Assembly (NCBI RefSeq): GCF_900184965.1
Contig: NZ_FXYA01000213.1
Location: 124,001 to 188,000 of the forward strand
Length of the DNA: 64,000 bases
Reading direction: 5' to 3'
Source of the DNA: Akkermansia muciniphila
Lineage (GTDB): Bacteria; Verrucomicrobiota; Verrucomicrobiia; Verrucomicrobiales; Akkermansiaceae
Shown: positions 43,768 through 51,738 of the stretch, piece by piece
Layout: every line of letters begins with the position of its first letter
Numbering within the stretch: position 1 is the first letter of the stretch
The notes under the pieces: generated by a model
The model's database searches: none
The model's input: only the letters and a program-made list of their open reading frames with translations
What the model was told of the DNA's origin: nothing
Translations under genes and position numbers: made by a program

Positions 43768-44748
43768 TCAAAACTCAAACAGCAACCCCGCACGCAAATA
43801 AAGACCGGGGTCATAATGGTACTTTTCCAAATCATGGCTCCCGTTGCTGGTCTTGATAGTACCGGAATTCCCGAAGGAAAAACCGATATCCGCCACCAGC
43901 CTGGGGCGAACGCTGCCCCAACGCCCCAGACCCGCATCGGCTCCTATGCCGGCGACGCCGGAAATCCATGCAAACTGGCGAACGCGGCGGTCATGGTGAA
44001 TCGTCCATGTGCCGGACACCACGGAAACGAACGGCCCCCACTTGAATCCATCGCTCACCCTGTTGATATAGGAAAGACGGGTCCCCTCCAGCTGCAGCGT
44101 CCAATTCCGGGAAGCTTCCCATTTAAACTGAATAAGAGGCAGCAAAGGATAATCCCCAAGCTGCGGATAACAGCCGATGCCGACGCCATAGCTGAACCGG
44201 TCGTTCAAGGGGCCTGCCAGAAGAACATGGCCTCCTAAGAAAATATTATGGCTCGTCCAGGTATCGAAATCCGTGGAAATCTGGGGCGTCACACCGAAAA
44301 CCAGGCGCGTCTTCCCCGTGACGGCATAGGAGGCATTCACATTCAGCCAAATCGTGTACAGCCGGTCCACATCCATCTTATCCGCTCCTTTTCCGTTAAA
44401 CCAGCTCAGGCGCAACGCCGCGGTAGAAGAAAAATTCCAGGAACCGCTGGACATTCTGCACAAATTCAAATCCGTCATCCAATTCTGGACATTCACGCTT
44501 CCGCTCCCATTTCTGGAATCCATGGGGCCAAGCAATTCAAAATAGGACTGTGTGGGGAAAACGGGCCTGGAGGCGGACGCCTCCGCCGGCGCCGAAGCGT
44601 TGTCGTAACCGCCGGAATAAGCCTCTGCATAAAAACCGGGATCATATCCGTCTGAAGAATCGGAATCCGGATAAGGCTGGGGATTCGCCTGGGCGGCAAA
44701 AATGATGCCGGACGCAAAAAAGAGGCTCGATAAAAATCGAAGGAGCAT
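43768..44748 (-). CDS. Outer-membrane beta-barrel protein (DUF6268-like)
   Basis: Predicted outer-membrane protein of unknown function. With a start at 44748 (MLLRFLSSLFFASGIIFAAQA) it has 326 residues and a signal peptide of about 21. After a disordered, Asp/Tyr/Ser-rich stretch (about 25-70) come alternating amphipathic strands (LYTIWLNVNASYAV, RLVFGVTPQIS, FSYGVGIGCYP, WTLQLEGTRLSY), ending in LLFEF with the C-terminal Phe used by the BAM machinery. This is typical of a small porin-like or metabolite barrel. No substrate is inferable. A tiny membrane protein gene lies 58 bases upstream on the same strand. Confidence 0.78.
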   Translation of the reverse strand: MLLRFLSSLFFASGIIFAAQANPQPYPDSDSSDGYDPGFYAEAYSGGYDNASAPAEASASRPVFPTQSYFELLGPMDSRNGSGSVNVQNWMTDLNLCRMSSGSWNFSSTAALRLSWFNGKGADKMDVDRLYTIWLNVNASYAVTGKTRLVFGVTPQISTDFDTWTSHNIFLGGHVLLAGPLNDRFSYGVGIGCYPQLGDYPLLPLIQFKWEASRNWTLQLEGTRLSYINRVSDGFKWGPFVSVVSGTWTIHHDRRVRQFAWISGVAGIGADAGLGRWGSVRPRLVADIGFSFGNSGTIKTSNGSHDLEKYHYDPGLYLRAGLLFEF

Positions 44749-44806
44749 GACCGGAAAATATACGTACGCGCACATGCGGTCAATCAAAAGATATACAAAT
44801 GACTAA

Positions 44807-44983
44807 TTAATCGCCTCCATTCCCGAACAGAACCGCAACCATAATCATCACTAGGACAAGAAGCAGGCGCCATCGGGCAACCTTGCTGTTCCGGAAACAC
44901 GCTGCCGCACAGCCAAGAGATGAGGCAAAACAAACCGCCGCCAAAAGCGTCATCCGCGCCAACAGAAAAAAATCATCCGGCAT
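44807..44983 (-). CDS. Unannotated 58-residue membrane-hairpin protein
   Basis: A short minus-strand frame of 58 codons starting MPDDFFLLARMTLLAAV and ending AVLFGNGGD. It contains two strongly hydrophobic helices (about residues 5-29 and 38-54) separated by the basic turn RNSKVARWR, which is a typical small two-pass topology. Codon use matches neighbouring genes. It sits 58 bases upstream of the outer-membrane barrel gene on the same strand. No ribosome-binding site is clear. It could be a chance frame, but the amphipathic pattern and the lack of other content in the gap support it. Confidence 0.5.
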   Translation of the reverse strand: MPDDFFLLARMTLLAAVCFASSLGCAAACFRNSKVARWRLLLVLVMIMVAVLFGNGGD

Positions 44984-45146
44984 TCATCATACTCACGGGT
45001 TCCATGAAAAGAAAAAATCTTGCCCCCCTCCATCACCTTGCCCTATATGATAATAAGGCCGGAAATGGCAGACACAAAACTGCTTGTTTCCAGCTTCTAC
45101 CCTGTTGAATCAGGAAAAACATTCATCCAAAAGAAAGATACCTGCC

Positions 45147-45578
45147 ATGAAAATGATTCTTTTATGGGCCGCATGTCTAGTGATCGTAACCGGCTGTAAT
45201 TCTCCTCAAAATCATCATTCTCCAATTGAAAACGAAGGAACAAAAACAGCGGAACAAGCGGAAAATTTTAATCCTTACGGCACTTATGAAGGAATTCTTC
45301 CTGCCGCCGATTGTGAAGGGATCAAAACAACGCTAACATTAAACAACAACAAGACTTATGTATTGAGAAGCGAATACATAGGAGAAAAAAACGCCATTTT
45401 CAAATCAAAAGGCTCTTATGCTTTCATCAACGGCAGCCTGATTGAATTGACCCAGTCCTCTTCCAATGAAAAATCTTACTATAAAATACTTGACGGCAGT
45501 AAAGTAATGCTGTCAGACAAGGAAGGGACAATCAATCAGGGCATCCTGGCCGAACATTATATATTAAAAAAGAAATAA
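45147..45578 (+). CDS. Lipoprotein with NlpE-like N-terminal domain
   Basis: A 143-residue lipoprotein: the signal ends in the lipobox VTGC (Cys18) when started at 45147 (MKMILLWAACLVIVTGC). The body, GTYEGILPAADCEGIKTTLTL, continuing with NNNKTYVLRSEYIG, follows the NlpE N-terminal barrel pattern, although the first Cys of the usual CxxC is replaced (AADC instead of CADC), so metal or redox sensing may be lost. NlpE signals surface or copper stress in E. coli; here only the N-terminal domain is present. The gene is clearly more AT-rich than its surroundings, which may point to transfer. A terminator follows at 45612. Confidence 0.75.
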   Translation: MKMILLWAACLVIVTGCNSPQNHHSPIENEGTKTAEQAENFNPYGTYEGILPAADCEGIKTTLTLNNNKTYVLRSEYIGEKNAIFKSKGSYAFINGSLIELTQSSSNEKSYYKILDGSKVMLSDKEGTINQGILAEHYILKKK

Positions 45579-45611
45579 AACTGCTTCTATCATCCATCAC
45601 TTTCTCCACTC

Positions 45612-45640
45612 CGCCGCACCTCTCCCCTGCGGCGTTTTTT
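45612..45640 (+). terminator. Rho-independent terminator after the NlpE-like gene
   Basis: A 6-bp GC stem CGCCGC/GCGGCG with an 11-base loop is followed by TTTTTT. It lies 34 bases past the stop codon. Confidence 0.75.
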
Positions 45641-45910
45641 ATACCGTCTCTCAGCCCGGCATACTGATCAATCTTATTCACCTTCCCCGCCGTCAGGGAA
45701 AAAATCCGGCACGCTGCTCCCAACCATCAAGGCTTCCGCCAGTACGCAGCAGGTTTGAAAAGAATGATTCATGGTCTTTCTCTCCGCAGTGATTCGGATA
45801 CAGAAGATTTCCGGCGCTTTAAATAATCACAGGTACGGATGCCCCCATACAGGAATAATCCATTTTACAAATAACCATACGGACAACCAACAGGAAGTTA
45901 CACTAAAGAC
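45641..45910. other. Intergenic stretch without a clear gene
   Basis: About 270 bases between the NlpE-like lipoprotein and the tRNA terminator. The only open frames are short (a 32-codon minus-strand frame at 45674-45772 without a recognisable motif). AT-rich compared with the main chromosome. Nothing functional is seen. Confidence 0.4.
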
Positions 45911-45939
45911 AAAAACCCGCAAATCATTCGATTTACAGG
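45911..45939 (-). terminator. Rho-independent terminator after the tRNA-Phe/tRNA-Pro pair
   Basis: On the minus strand CCTGTAAATC pairs with GATTTGCGGG (two G-T pairs) around a GAAT loop and is followed by TTTTTG. It lies 8 bases beyond the end of the tRNA-Pro. Confidence 0.75.
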
Positions 45940-45947
45940 CTTTAAAA

Positions 45948-46024
45948 TGGTCGGGAAGACAGGATTCGAACCTGCGACATCCTGCTCCCAAAGCAGGCGC
46001 TCCACCAGGCTGAGCTACTTCCCG
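45948..46024 (-). tRNA. tRNA-Pro (anticodon TGG)
   Basis: A 77-base cloverleaf on the minus strand with encoded CCA. Acceptor CGGGAAG pairs with CTTCCCG; the anticodon stem CCTGC/GCAGG holds the loop TTTGGGA with anticodon TGG; T arm CAGGTTCGAATCCTG. It is the second tRNA-Pro in the window and lies 35 bases after tRNA-Phe in transcription order. Confidence 0.96.
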
Positions 46025-46059
46025 TATAAAAAGGGGATTTTAAGAAATGGGAGAAAAAA

Positions 46060-46135
46060 TGGTGGCTCGGGACGGGATCGAACCGCCGACACGGGGATTT
46101 TCAATCCCCTGCTCTACCGACTGAGCTACCGAGCC
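46060..46135 (-). tRNA. tRNA-Phe (anticodon GAA)
   Basis: A 76-base cloverleaf on the minus strand with CCA encoded. Acceptor GGCTCGG pairs with CCGAGCC; the anticodon stem GGGGA/TCCCC holds the loop TTGAAAA with anticodon GAA; the T arm is CGGTTCGATCCCG. Upstream of tRNA-Pro(TGG) in the same probable transcript. Confidence 0.96.
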
Positions 46136-46266
46136 ACTTGCTTGCACGCAGAACGCGCTTGCGGGGCAGAATCTATCATCCTCTTCCCAATATTGCAACC
46201 ACAAAATATTATTTTTTCAACTTCCCCGTATTTTGCCCTCCCCATAGCGGGAATCCGCCCAGTCAA

Positions 46267-47202
46267 TCAGGAGGAAGCCTGCGCCAGAATACCGCTCAAC
46301 AGCAATGCAAAAATCAGCGCCGCCCAGGACAGCGTGTACAGGAGAAGGGGAGGCATGTTCCTCTTCAGCCTGTCCAGCACAAACATGAATGCCCCCGCCA
46401 TCGCCAGCCCATAATAAATCCACGCGTCTCCGGTGTATTCCCTGGCGGCGGCGGCCAGACAGAATACGACGTAAATGACTGTCACCCCCATCCATACCAG
46501 GGATACCATGTCACGGTCGGCGGAATCCTGCCCGTCTTCTTCCTCTTCTTCACTCCACCGTTTGCGGCTGAACATGCAGAGCATGACCAGCGCCACCAGA
46601 TACCAGGTGGGTTCGGACAGCTGGCCTCCCCAGCCGCCCCCTACCGTCCCGTAAAAGTAGGCCGGTATTCCGGCTCCCGTGGCAAAGGAAACGGCGGCGA
46701 AAAACGCCCCCATGACGAATCCGGAAGACAAGATCCCTTTCTGATGAGGGTTGGAAGAAAAATAGAGAAAGAGCAGGCTGCAAACGCCAGGCAGAAAGGC
46801 AAATTGGAAAATGACCACGCCCAACTGGAAAAACATAATCCAAAGCCCCGTCACGGCCGCCACCATAATGAGCAGGGAGACCACGAAACAGTGCTTTTTG
46901 GCAAAGAGCAGGCATTCATCCGTGTGCACGGCGGAACCGCTCCGGAATATTTTCAGCACCCGGTCCAGCATGTTGACGCACCAGACAGCCACAAACAGGA
47001 ATTGATACAGCCAGGGGGAGGAAACCACCACCAGATGAGACTGGCTGACGGCAAAAGCCCAGGCAATGGCGGCAGAAGGGATTTCCAATCCCATCAGGGA
47101 AAACCACGCCCACCACGGGGGCCTCTTCAACACCTGCTCCATTTTCCGTCCCATCATCTCCACAACCGTTCCTTCCGCAAGCTCCCGAACCGTCATGTGC
47201 AA
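46267..47202 (-). CDS. Multi-pass inner-membrane protein of unknown function
   Basis: Not recognised. Of 311 residues, about eight segments are hydrophobic (for instance SLLIMVAAVTGLWIMFFQLG near residue 110 and LVWMGVTVIYVVFCLAAA near residue 235). A short acidic loop EEEEEDGQDSADRD near residue 215 separates the last three segments. A Gly-rich YFYGTVGGGWGGQLSEP loop lies near residue 183. No catalytic or transporter signature was found. Downstream is the tRNA pair, upstream the divergent L31 gene. The start may instead be MTVREL (residue 3). Confidence 0.7.
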   Translation of the reverse strand: MHMTVRELAEGTVVEMMGRKMEQVLKRPPWWAWFSLMGLEIPSAAIAWAFAVSQSHLVVVSSPWLYQFLFVAVWCVNMLDRVLKIFRSGSAVHTDECLLFAKKHCFVVSLLIMVAAVTGLWIMFFQLGVVIFQFAFLPGVCSLLFLYFSSNPHQKGILSSGFVMGAFFAAVSFATGAGIPAYFYGTVGGGWGGQLSEPTWYLVALVMLCMFSRKRWSEEEEEDGQDSADRDMVSLVWMGVTVIYVVFCLAAAAREYTGDAWIYYGLAMAGAFMFVLDRLKRNMPPLLLYTLSWAALIFALLLSGILAQASS

Positions 47203-47228
47203 ACTTCCTTATTTTTACGCGGGGATGC

Positions 47229-47256
47229 TTGACATGCAATAAAACATATTTATACT
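47229..47256 (+). promoter_or_regulatory. Sigma-70-like promoter of rpmE2
   Basis: TTGACA at 47229-47234 and TATACT at 47251-47256, 16 bases apart and 36 bases before the start codon. The same 16-base spacing is seen at the ugd promoter. Confidence 0.7.
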
Positions 47257-47292
47257 TGCATTCCCCTTGCGTCGGAAACGCAATACACCACC

Positions 47293-47568
47293 ATGAAGAA
47301 AGATATTCATCCCCAGTATAATCCGGTCGTTTTCGTTGACATCACCACCGGCCGCCGCTTCATCACCCGTTCCACCGTTCGTTCCCCCAAGACGGAAGTT
47401 ATTGACGGGGTTGAACATTTCGTGGTTTCCTGCGGTATCACCTCTGATTCCCACCCGTTCTTCACCGGCAAGAACCAGTTTGTGGACACGGAAGGCCGCA
47501 TCGACAAATTCCAGAAGCGTTTCGGCACCGTCCGCCGCAGCGGAGGCAAGCCCAAGCTCAACAAGTAA
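47293..47568 (+). CDS. rpmE2: 50S ribosomal protein L31, type B
   Basis: The 91-residue protein starts MKKDIHPQYNPVVFVD and has the type B pattern (VSCGITSDSHPFFTGKNQFVDTEGRIDKF) without the zinc-binding Cys set of type A L31, so it does not need zinc. Some bacteria switch between the forms under zinc stress. It is a single gene with its own promoter and terminator. Confidence 0.95.
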   Translation: MKKDIHPQYNPVVFVDITTGRRFITRSTVRSPKTEVIDGVEHFVVSCGITSDSHPFFTGKNQFVDTEGRIDKFQKRFGTVRRSGGKPKLNK

Positions 47569-47590
47569 GAACTGCCTTCAGCAATTTTTC

Positions 47591-47623
47591 AACCCCGTTT
47601 CCTTTCCGGAAAACGGGGTTTTT
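47591..47623 (+). terminator. Rho-independent terminator after rpmE2
   Basis: A 10-bp stem AACCCCGTTT/AAACGGGGTT with a 10-base loop is followed by TTTATTTG. It lies 22 bases past the stop. Confidence 0.88.
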
Positions 47624-47671
47624 ATTTGCAGGCTTTTCTTTTTCTCTTTTTCCAGCTTCACTTGCAGCAGC

Positions 47672-48679
47672 ATGATATTGACACCGGACCGTTTTGACAG
47701 CCAGTCCGCGGAACTTCTCCGCTCTGGCCGCCCCGTCCTTGCCGGAATCAGCGGGGGAAGGGACTCCATGGCTTTGCTTTCCCTGCTGTCCGGCATGCCG
47801 GGCTGCAACCTGGTTGCATGCCATGTAAACCACCAGCTGCGTCCGGAAGCGGAGGAAGAGGAAACGTTTGTGCTCCGTTACGCGGCCTCCCTGGGTATTC
47901 CCTGTGTCCGGGAACGCGTCCATGTCCGCGATATGGCCCATACCCGTGGAATTTCCATTGAAGAAGCGGCCAGGGAAGCCAGGCAGGCCTCGTTTCTGAA
48001 ATGGGCCGCCGGCCATCCGGGGGCGTTCGTGGCCCTGGCCCACCACCGGAACGACCAGCAGGAAACGGCTCTTCTTCACCTCTGCCGCGGCGCCTCCGGC
48101 ATTCACGGCATGTCCCCCGTCTCCACCTGGGCCAACGGATTGACCGTCGTACGCCCCATGCTGGATTTTTCCCGGGAGGATATCACCGCCTATCTGGAGC
48201 ATCTCCATATTCCATGGAAGGAGGACTCCAGCAACCAGTCTGCCGAATATACCAGGAATGTTCTGCGCCATGAAATCATTCCCAAATTGAATGCGCTGTT
48301 CCAGAGGGACACCAGCCTTCCCTTTTCACGCGCCTGCCGTCTGGAAAATCAAATCCGCACGGCGCTTTCCCAGGCGCTGGACTCCATGAACCTGACAGAT
48401 CCCCAGGGGCGCCTGTTCCTGCCGAAGATCAACCTGCTTCCTGCGGAGCTGAAACAATGCGCCGTGCATGATTACCTGCGCCGGCAGCATATTCCGAATC
48501 TGACGGAAGACGCCGTACTCCGGGTAATCAATATCTTGAATACAGACGGCCCTTCCCGGACTTCCCTGCCCGGCGGGAAACTGGCCGTGCGCAGGGAAAA
48601 GCGCCTGCTGGTCATGGACGCGCCTCCCCCGGTCAATAAAGCGGAGCAACCCCCTGCGGATACAGCAGGTGGAATTTAA
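47672..48679 (+). CDS. tilS: tRNA(Ile)-lysidine synthase TilS
   Basis: ATP-dependent ligation of lysine onto C34 of tRNA-Ile2 so that it reads AUA. The start at 47672 (MILTPDRFDSQ) leaves 335 residues. The PP-loop SGGRDSMALL near residue 27 and CHVNHQLRPEAEEEE near residue 50 are diagnostic, with LAHHRNDQQETALLHLCRG near residue 123. The protein is shorter than the 430-residue E. coli form and lacks most of the C-terminal domain. Its 3 prime end overlaps the convergent pta gene by 47 bases. Confidence 0.9.
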   Translation: MILTPDRFDSQSAELLRSGRPVLAGISGGRDSMALLSLLSGMPGCNLVACHVNHQLRPEAEEEETFVLRYAASLGIPCVRERVHVRDMAHTRGISIEEAAREARQASFLKWAAGHPGAFVALAHHRNDQQETALLHLCRGASGIHGMSPVSTWANGLTVVRPMLDFSREDITAYLEHLHIPWKEDSSNQSAEYTRNVLRHEIIPKLNALFQRDTSLPFSRACRLENQIRTALSQALDSMNLTDPQGRLFLPKINLLPAELKQCAVHDYLRRQHIPNLTEDAVLRVINILNTDGPSRTSLPGGKLAVRREKRLLVMDAPPPVNKAEQPPADTAGGI

Positions 48680-49724
48680 TGGCTTCATTCCCTACCACCA
48701 GCGCAGTGCCGAACATCCTGTCTTCATCCGTCAGCCGCGGCAGCTGCGCAATCGGAAAGAGCAGACCGCCCAGAATAAGGCCGTAGTTGTATACGGACGG
48801 CATCATGCATAACAGTTTTTTGGAGATATCCGCAGCATCCAGAGTCGGGAAGACCCACACCTCACTCGGCTGAAGCATGGAATTGCGGTGCACGCGCACG
48901 CTGTAGGAATCCGACGACAGAGCGGCGTCAATCTGGATTTCTCCCTCTACGGAGATTTCATTGCTCAGGCAATCCTTCTGCACCATGCTCTTCGCCAGCG
49001 CCGCAGCGGCCCTGGTACGGTCCGCGGCCAGTTCCGGAACGGAACCTGAAGTGGACGCGCTCAACATGGCGACGCGAACGCTTTTACCCAGCATGTGGCG
49101 GGCCATCTTGGCCGTCTCCACGGCAAAATAGGCCATATTTTCCACCGTGGGTTCAGGGTTAACCCCGGTATCCGCCAGAAAATAGACGCCGCGGCCGCCG
49201 AATTTTTTGGAAAATTCGGGCACAAGCACGATGGAAATGGCAAACAAAGGCTTGGTGGGAACGGGATCCTGCCGGTACTTGTTCACCGCGCGGAAAACGG
49301 AAGCCACCCTTTTCATGTTCCCGGCCACAATGGCGTCCGCCTGGCCGTAAAGCACCATCATGGCGGCAAAATGAACCGGTTCGGAAACAATTTCACGGGT
49401 GTTTATGGGCAACCCGTTGCCGAACATCTGTTCCGCCCGTTCATAGCGGTCGCAGAACATCTGAAGATCCGAGCTTTTTTGCGGTTCAATGACACGGACG
49501 AATTTCAGGGAAATTCCGTTCATTTCCGCCATTCTCGTGATGACTTCCTTCCTTCCCAGCAGGATGGGCGCTCCAGCCTGCTCCTCCACAAAGCGCTGGG
49601 ACACGCGCAGCACGCGGACATCCTCCCCTTCCGGAAAAACAATGCGCTTGGGGTGGCGCTTCAGGTTATCCAGGAGCGGCCCTGTAAAATCATTCAGCGG
49701 GGAAAAGCCTTGCCAGTCACTCAT
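48633..49724 (-). CDS. pta: Phosphate acetyltransferase (or butyryl-like) Pta
   Basis: Transfers acetyl between CoA and phosphate; with acetate kinase it yields ATP and acetate. The 363-residue protein is of the short Pta/PtB group, without the DRTGG domain. Signature: KRIVFPEGEDVRVLRVSQ near residue 25, ADAIVAGNMKRVASVFRAV near residue 128, FLADTGVNPEPTVENMAYFAVETA near residue 182, and QIDAALS near residue 270. Residues could also fit phosphate butyryltransferase; no ack gene adjoins. Converges on tilS with a 47-base overlap. Confidence 0.85.
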   Translation of the reverse strand: MSDWQGFSPLNDFTGPLLDNLKRHPKRIVFPEGEDVRVLRVSQRFVEEQAGAPILLGRKEVITRMAEMNGISLKFVRVIEPQKSSDLQMFCDRYERAEQMFGNGLPINTREIVSEPVHFAAMMVLYGQADAIVAGNMKRVASVFRAVNKYRQDPVPTKPLFAISIVLVPEFSKKFGGRGVYFLADTGVNPEPTVENMAYFAVETAKMARHMLGKSVRVAMLSASTSGSVPELAADRTRAAAALAKSMVQKDCLSNEISVEGEIQIDAALSSDSYSVRVHRNSMLQPSEVWVFPTLDAADISKKLLCMMPSVYNYGLILGGLLFPIAQLPRLTDEDRMFGTALVVGNEAIKFHLLYPQGVAPLY

Positions 49725-49868
49725 ACGTCACGTGTCCTATTTAACGCGACTCTAAAAAATCCTGTCCATAAAATCAACTCATAAAGTCAACGACGGCAAA
49801 TAATGAACAAAGACATCCCTCCGGGTTGAACCGTCCGCCGCGCCATGCTAGCATGGGCATTCCCCTTC

Positions 49869-50678
49869 ATGTACTGCGATTACCATACCCATACCCCCCT
49901 GTGCCTGCACGCCTCCGGCACTCCGCAGGAATATGTGCAGGCAGCCGTCCGTGCCGGGCTCCGGGAATACGGCATTTCAGACCATGCCCCGATGCCCGGG
50001 GAACCTTTTGACGACTGGCGCATGAAGCAGGCGGACATGCCGGCCTACCTGGACTGGATCACGGAAGCCCGCGAATGCGCCGCGCCGCACGGACTGACAG
50101 TCCGTTCCGCTCTGGAATGCGACTGGTTTCCCGGCATTGAACCATGGATAGAGCGCCTGCAGGGCCTGCACGCCTGGGATTACCTGATCGGTTCCGTCCA
50201 TTACCTGGGGGAAAAGGAGGAATTCGACAATCCCTACAGGATGGATTTCTGGCGCCGGACGGATGTGGAGGACGCGTGGGAACAATATTGGGAGCGCTTC
50301 CGGAATATGGCCGCCTCCGGAATGTTCCACATCATGGGACACGCGGACCTGATCAAAAAATTCGGCTTCCGCCCCTCCGGCGACCAGCGCCGTTATTATG
50401 AACCGGCGCTGGAAGCCATGCGGGAATCCGGAGCATGTCTGGAACTTAATACGGCCGGTTGGCACAACAAGTGCGGCGAACAATATCCGGACGGGCAATT
50501 CCTGAAAATGGCGGCGGAAGCGGGGATTCCCCTGACCATCAGCTCGGACGCCCACAGGCCGGAGGATGTAGGGCGGGATTTCAAGCGGGCCGGGGAACTG
50601 GTCCGGCAGGCAGGGTTCAGGAATCTGGCCTCCTTCCGGGAAGGCCGCATGGAACTGTTCCCCCTGCCCGGAATCTGA
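49869..50678 (+). CDS. PHP-domain phosphatase, likely histidinol-phosphatase HisK
   Basis: Removes phosphate from histidinol phosphate in the last-but-one stage of histidine synthesis. The start at 49869 (MYCDYHTHTPLC) leaves 269 residues, normal for PHP-type enzymes. Metal ligands of the PHP barrel are seen: YHTHTP at residue 5, YGISDHAPMP near residue 38, ECDWFPG near residue 85, IGSVHYLG near residue 105, IMGHADL near residue 155, and SSDAHRPEDVG near residue 222. The hisB in this window lacks a phosphatase, so a separate enzyme is needed. A general PHP phosphoesterase remains possible. Confidence 0.85.
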   Translation: MYCDYHTHTPLCLHASGTPQEYVQAAVRAGLREYGISDHAPMPGEPFDDWRMKQADMPAYLDWITEARECAAPHGLTVRSALECDWFPGIEPWIERLQGLHAWDYLIGSVHYLGEKEEFDNPYRMDFWRRTDVEDAWEQYWERFRNMAASGMFHIMGHADLIKKFGFRPSGDQRRYYEPALEAMRESGACLELNTAGWHNKCGEQYPDGQFLKMAAEAGIPLTISSDAHRPEDVGRDFKRAGELVRQAGFRNLASFREGRMELFPLPGI

Positions 50679-50772
50679 TGTTTCCCCTCAACGGCAAAGG
50701 AATGCCCCGGCAGCCTTTTTCCTGTAAACGGCACAGGCCCATGGGGAGAAAAGGCAATGCTCTGGAGCCTCT

Positions 50773-51609
50773 TTAACCTCTGTACAAACTCGGCTTTATG
50801 GGCAAAGGCCTCGGATGATGCGGAGGCACGGGACGCGGAGGAAGCGGCTGGGGCCGGATAATGACGGGCGGCGGCGGATAATTCCACGTCCTGATAATCG
50901 GCGGGACAATGATGCGTTCCGTTCTCGGCTGGCTGGCCACTTCCCTCACTTCCCCCTGCAACTGGGAAACCTGCCTGTTCAAATCCGCAATCTTCTTCTG
51001 GGTGCCGTCTTTCAGGGCCAGGTATTTCTTTTCCAAATCCTGCCAATACTGTTCCGCGGTTTCCCTTCTTTTACGGATGGCGTTTATCTGCTCCTGATAG
51101 GAGGCCGCCCTTGCGCGGAAAACGCGGGCGTCTTCCGGCAAACCCACACGATCCGCTTCCAGGGCATTCCACTGCAGAGCCATAACCTCCGCCTCCACCC
51201 TGGTAAGTTCCCCCATCAGCAAAAACATGCGGGAAATATCCGCCCCTTTCAGATAGCGGGGATGCCGCTCCGCCTCAGACAGGGATTCCCGGATTTTCCT
51301 GGCTTCTTCATCGGCCGCCTTCCTGGCTTCTTCCGCTTTCTTTCTGCGCGCCGCTTCCTCCATCCTTCGCTGCTCCAGTCTGGCCCTCACCTCATCCGGC
51401 GTCATCTTGTAATCCCTTTGCTGGGCATCCGTCAGATCCTTATAGGAAACCTTGGCTACCCCGTCCGTATACTGGATATTGACAAAATCATCTCCGGAAG
51501 ACACCACCACGGCGTCTTCCAGCACCCTGCCGGACCGCAGAGACATATTTTCCGCCAGGGCGGCAGGCGCCAGGAGACATAAAATCAAAAAACGGGTCCC
51601 GGTTTTCAT
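50773..51609 (-). CDS. Secreted coiled-coil protein with SHD1-like start and Pro-rich tail
   Basis: Not recognised. The 278-residue protein has a signal peptide (MKTGTRFLILCLLAPAALA), a small strand-rich N-terminal domain (residues 20-65: SLRSGRVLEDAVVVSSG, VNIQYTDGVAKVSYKDL) and a long Lys/Glu/Arg/Ala coiled coil (about 75-225). It ends in a Pro/His-rich tail (PPPPVIIRPQPLPPRPVP). The architecture repeats that of the protein at 1661-2887. Envelope role likely but unknown. Divergent from the NanM-like gene at 51739. Confidence 0.75.
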   Translation of the reverse strand: MKTGTRFLILCLLAPAALAENMSLRSGRVLEDAVVVSSGDDFVNIQYTDGVAKVSYKDLTDAQQRDYKMTPDEVRARLEQRRMEEAARRKKAEEARKAADEEARKIRESLSEAERHPRYLKGADISRMFLLMGELTRVEAEVMALQWNALEADRVGLPEDARVFRARAASYQEQINAIRKRRETAEQYWQDLEKKYLALKDGTQKKIADLNRQVSQLQGEVREVASQPRTERIIVPPIIRTWNYPPPPVIIRPQPLPPRPVPPHHPRPLPIKPSLYRG

Positions 51610-51738
51610 ATGATTAACCTCTTCTACGTTGGTAAGAGGCGCGAGGAAAGGAATTTATTCAAAAAAATAGGACCAGAGGTTAATACTGGCGCAGCCGCCG
51701 GTTTTTGCTATTATACGGCGTAATCATTTACACGCGTT

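Noticed and set aside
45674-45772. 32-codon minus-strand frame starting MNHSFQTCC
   Set aside because: Very short, no hydrophobic or other recognisable pattern, and no neighbour on its strand to support it.
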